A stretch of 7,510 nucleotides of DNA from Bacillota bacterium. Lineage in GTDB: Bacteria > Bacillota > Clostridia > Tissierellales > Sedimentibacteraceae. Positions 6,353 to 7,510 of this stretch are shown here, in pieces. Position 1 is the stretch's first letter; every line of letters starts with the position of its first letter. The translations under genes were made by a program, and so were the position numbers. The notes beneath the pieces were generated by a model. It was not told where the DNA came from. It did not search any database and worked only from the letters and a program-made list of their open reading frames with translations. Location: positions 1 through 7,510 of the forward strand of contig JAEZGU010000230.1 of the NCBI GenBank assembly GCA_023416855.1, given 5' to 3'.

Positions 6353-7510
6353 ATGAGCAAGCTTATTATAAAAAATGCATCTGAGCTTATTACATGTAAA
6401 GGTAAAGCACCGAAACATGGCAAGGATATGGCTGATATTGGTATGATTAAAAACGGATGCGTTGTTATAAACGATGATATAATTGTTGATGTTGGAACAA
6501 CAGATGCTATTTTAGATAAATACAATCAAAATGAGTACAAAGTTATAGATGCACAAGGAAAAGCAGTTCTTCCTGGATTTGTGGATTCACATACGCATCT
6601 TATATTTGGTGGTTATAGGGCTGATGAATTTTCTTGGCGATTAAAGGGAGATAGCTACATGTCTATAATGGAGCGTGGAGGAGGTATCACAAGTTCGGTT
6701 AGAGCTACAAGAAGCACTTCACTAAAAGAATTTATAGAAATAGGCAAAAAAAGATTAGATAAATTTATAGCCATGGGAGTTACAACAGTTGAAGGAAAAA
6801 GTGGCTATGGCTTAGATAAAGAAACAGAAATAAAACAACTTCAAGCAATGAAAAAACTGAATGAAACTCATTTAGTTGATGTAGTTCCTACGTTTTTAGG
6901 ACCGCACAGCGTATTACCTGAATACAAAGGTAAAGAAGAAGAATTTATTGATTATATGATCGATGTAATGAAGGAAGCAGCAAGTGAAAATTTAGCTGAA
7001 TTCGCCGATATATTTTGTGAAAAAAATGTATTTACTGTAGAACAGTCAAAAAGATTTTTAGCTGAAGCTAAAAAATTAGGCTTAAAGTTAAAAATACATG
7101 CAGATGAAATAGTTCAATTAGGTGGAACGGAGTTAGCTGTTGAGTTAGGATGCACTTCAGCAGATCACCTGCTTCAAGCATCAGATAAAGGAATAAAAAT
7201 GCTATCTGAATCAGACACAATAGCAACTCTTTTGCCGGCAACTGCATTTTGCTTGAAGGAAGAATATGCAAGAGCAAGAGAAATGATTGATTCTAACTGT
7301 GCTGTTGCTTTAGCAACAGATTTTAATCCAGGTAGTTGCTTTACAAACTCTATACCATTAGTAATAGCCCTTGCGGCTTTACATATGAAAATGTCAATAG
7401 AAGAAATAATAACAGCTTTAACTATAAATGCTGCTGCAGCTGTTGACCGCAGTAGCATAATAGGTAGTATAGAAGTAGGGAAAAAAGCAGATATTATAAT
7501 ATTAGAGTAC
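6353..7510 (+). CDS. hutI: Imidazolonepropionase HutI (3' end outside window)
   Basis: HutI (EC 3.5.2.7) hydrolyses 4-imidazolone-5-propanoate to N-formimino-L-glutamate in the cytoplasm, the step between HutU and FtcD. It is a metal-dependent amidohydrolase. The frame is open from ATG 6353 to the window edge, giving 386 residues; family members have about 405-420, so roughly 20-35 residues are missing. The metal ligands are visible: H80 and H82 in PGFVDSHTHLIFGG, H249 in KIHADEI and D323 in ATDFNPGS. These agree with the H80/H82/H249/D324 set described for B. subtilis HutI. GKSGYGL and the C-terminal NAAAAV...G.I..GKKADI block are also typical. AGGAGGG (6341-6347) lies 5 bases before the start. 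It is 50 bases after ftcD, in the same operon. Confidence 0.96.
   Translation, partial: MSKLIIKNASELITCKGKAPKHGKDMADIGMIKNGCVVINDDIIVDVGTTDAILDKYNQNEYKVIDAQGKAVLPGFVDSHTHLIFGGYRADEFSWRLKGDSYMSIMERGGGITSSVRATRSTSLKEFIEIGKKRLDKFIAMGVTTVEGKSGYGLDKETEIKQLQAMKKLNETHLVDVVPTFLGPHSVLPEYKGKEEEFIDYMIDVMKEAASENLAEFADIFCEKNVFTVEQSKRFLAEAKKLGLKLKIHADEIVQLGGTELAVELGCTSADHLLQASDKGIKMLSESDTIATLLPATAFCLKEEYARAREMIDSNCAVALATDFNPGSCFTNSIPLVIALAALHMKMSIEEIITALTINAAAAVDRSSIIGSIEVGKKADIIILEY

Noticed and set aside
6274..6525. Minus-strand open frame across the ftcD-hutI junction
   Set aside because: It overlaps the start of hutI and its ribosome binding site, and its translation shows no recognisable motif.
7068..7458. 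Two overlapping minus-strand open frames inside hutI
   Set aside because: They are antisense to the metal-ligand region of HutI and are explained by its codon composition.

Overview
The window is AT-rich DNA with strong AGGAGG-type ribosome binding sites and compact Firmicutes-style gene spacing. The gene content suggests a low-GC anaerobic Firmicute (Clostridia/Tissierellia type): a long-form urocanate hydratase, a stand-alone glutamate formimidoyltransferase and a TipA/Mta-type MerR regulator. This placement is an inference; no ribosomal or other phylogenetic marker lies in the window.

Layout. Bases 1-375 are the 3' end of glmM (phosphoglucosamine mutase, peptidoglycan precursor synthesis). 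A 2H-phosphoesterase (2'-5' RNA ligase-like) gene converges on it from the minus strand. That gene is divergent from a VTT/DedA-type membrane protein gene, and the shared 105-bp gap holds an inverted repeat carrying a -10-like box in each direction. Next come a permuted NlpC/P60 (YiiX-like) papain-fold protein and a MerR-family regulator with a C-terminal TipAS drug-recognition domain. The regulator has a textbook MerR promoter (19-bp spacer with a dyad inside it) and ends in a clear intrinsic terminator.

Bases 3167-3378 form a regulatory-looking leader with three separate inverted repeats. It precedes a histidine (urocanate) degradation operon, hutU-ftcD-hutI, which runs off the right edge. 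HutU converts urocanate to imidazolonepropionate, HutI opens the ring to N-formimino-L-glutamate, and FtcD moves the formimino group to tetrahydrofolate, releasing glutamate. Histidine ammonia-lyase (hutH) and formimino-THF cyclodeaminase (fchA) are not in the window and may lie downstream.

For five genes I chose the start by ribosome-binding-site position; for four of them it lies downstream of the longest open frame. I see no mobile element, CRISPR array, tRNA or rRNA. Nothing here is convincingly an undescribed multi-gene system. The most interesting signals are regulatory: the layered hutU leader, a possible internal TipAS start inside the MerR gene, and the symmetric divergent promoter.
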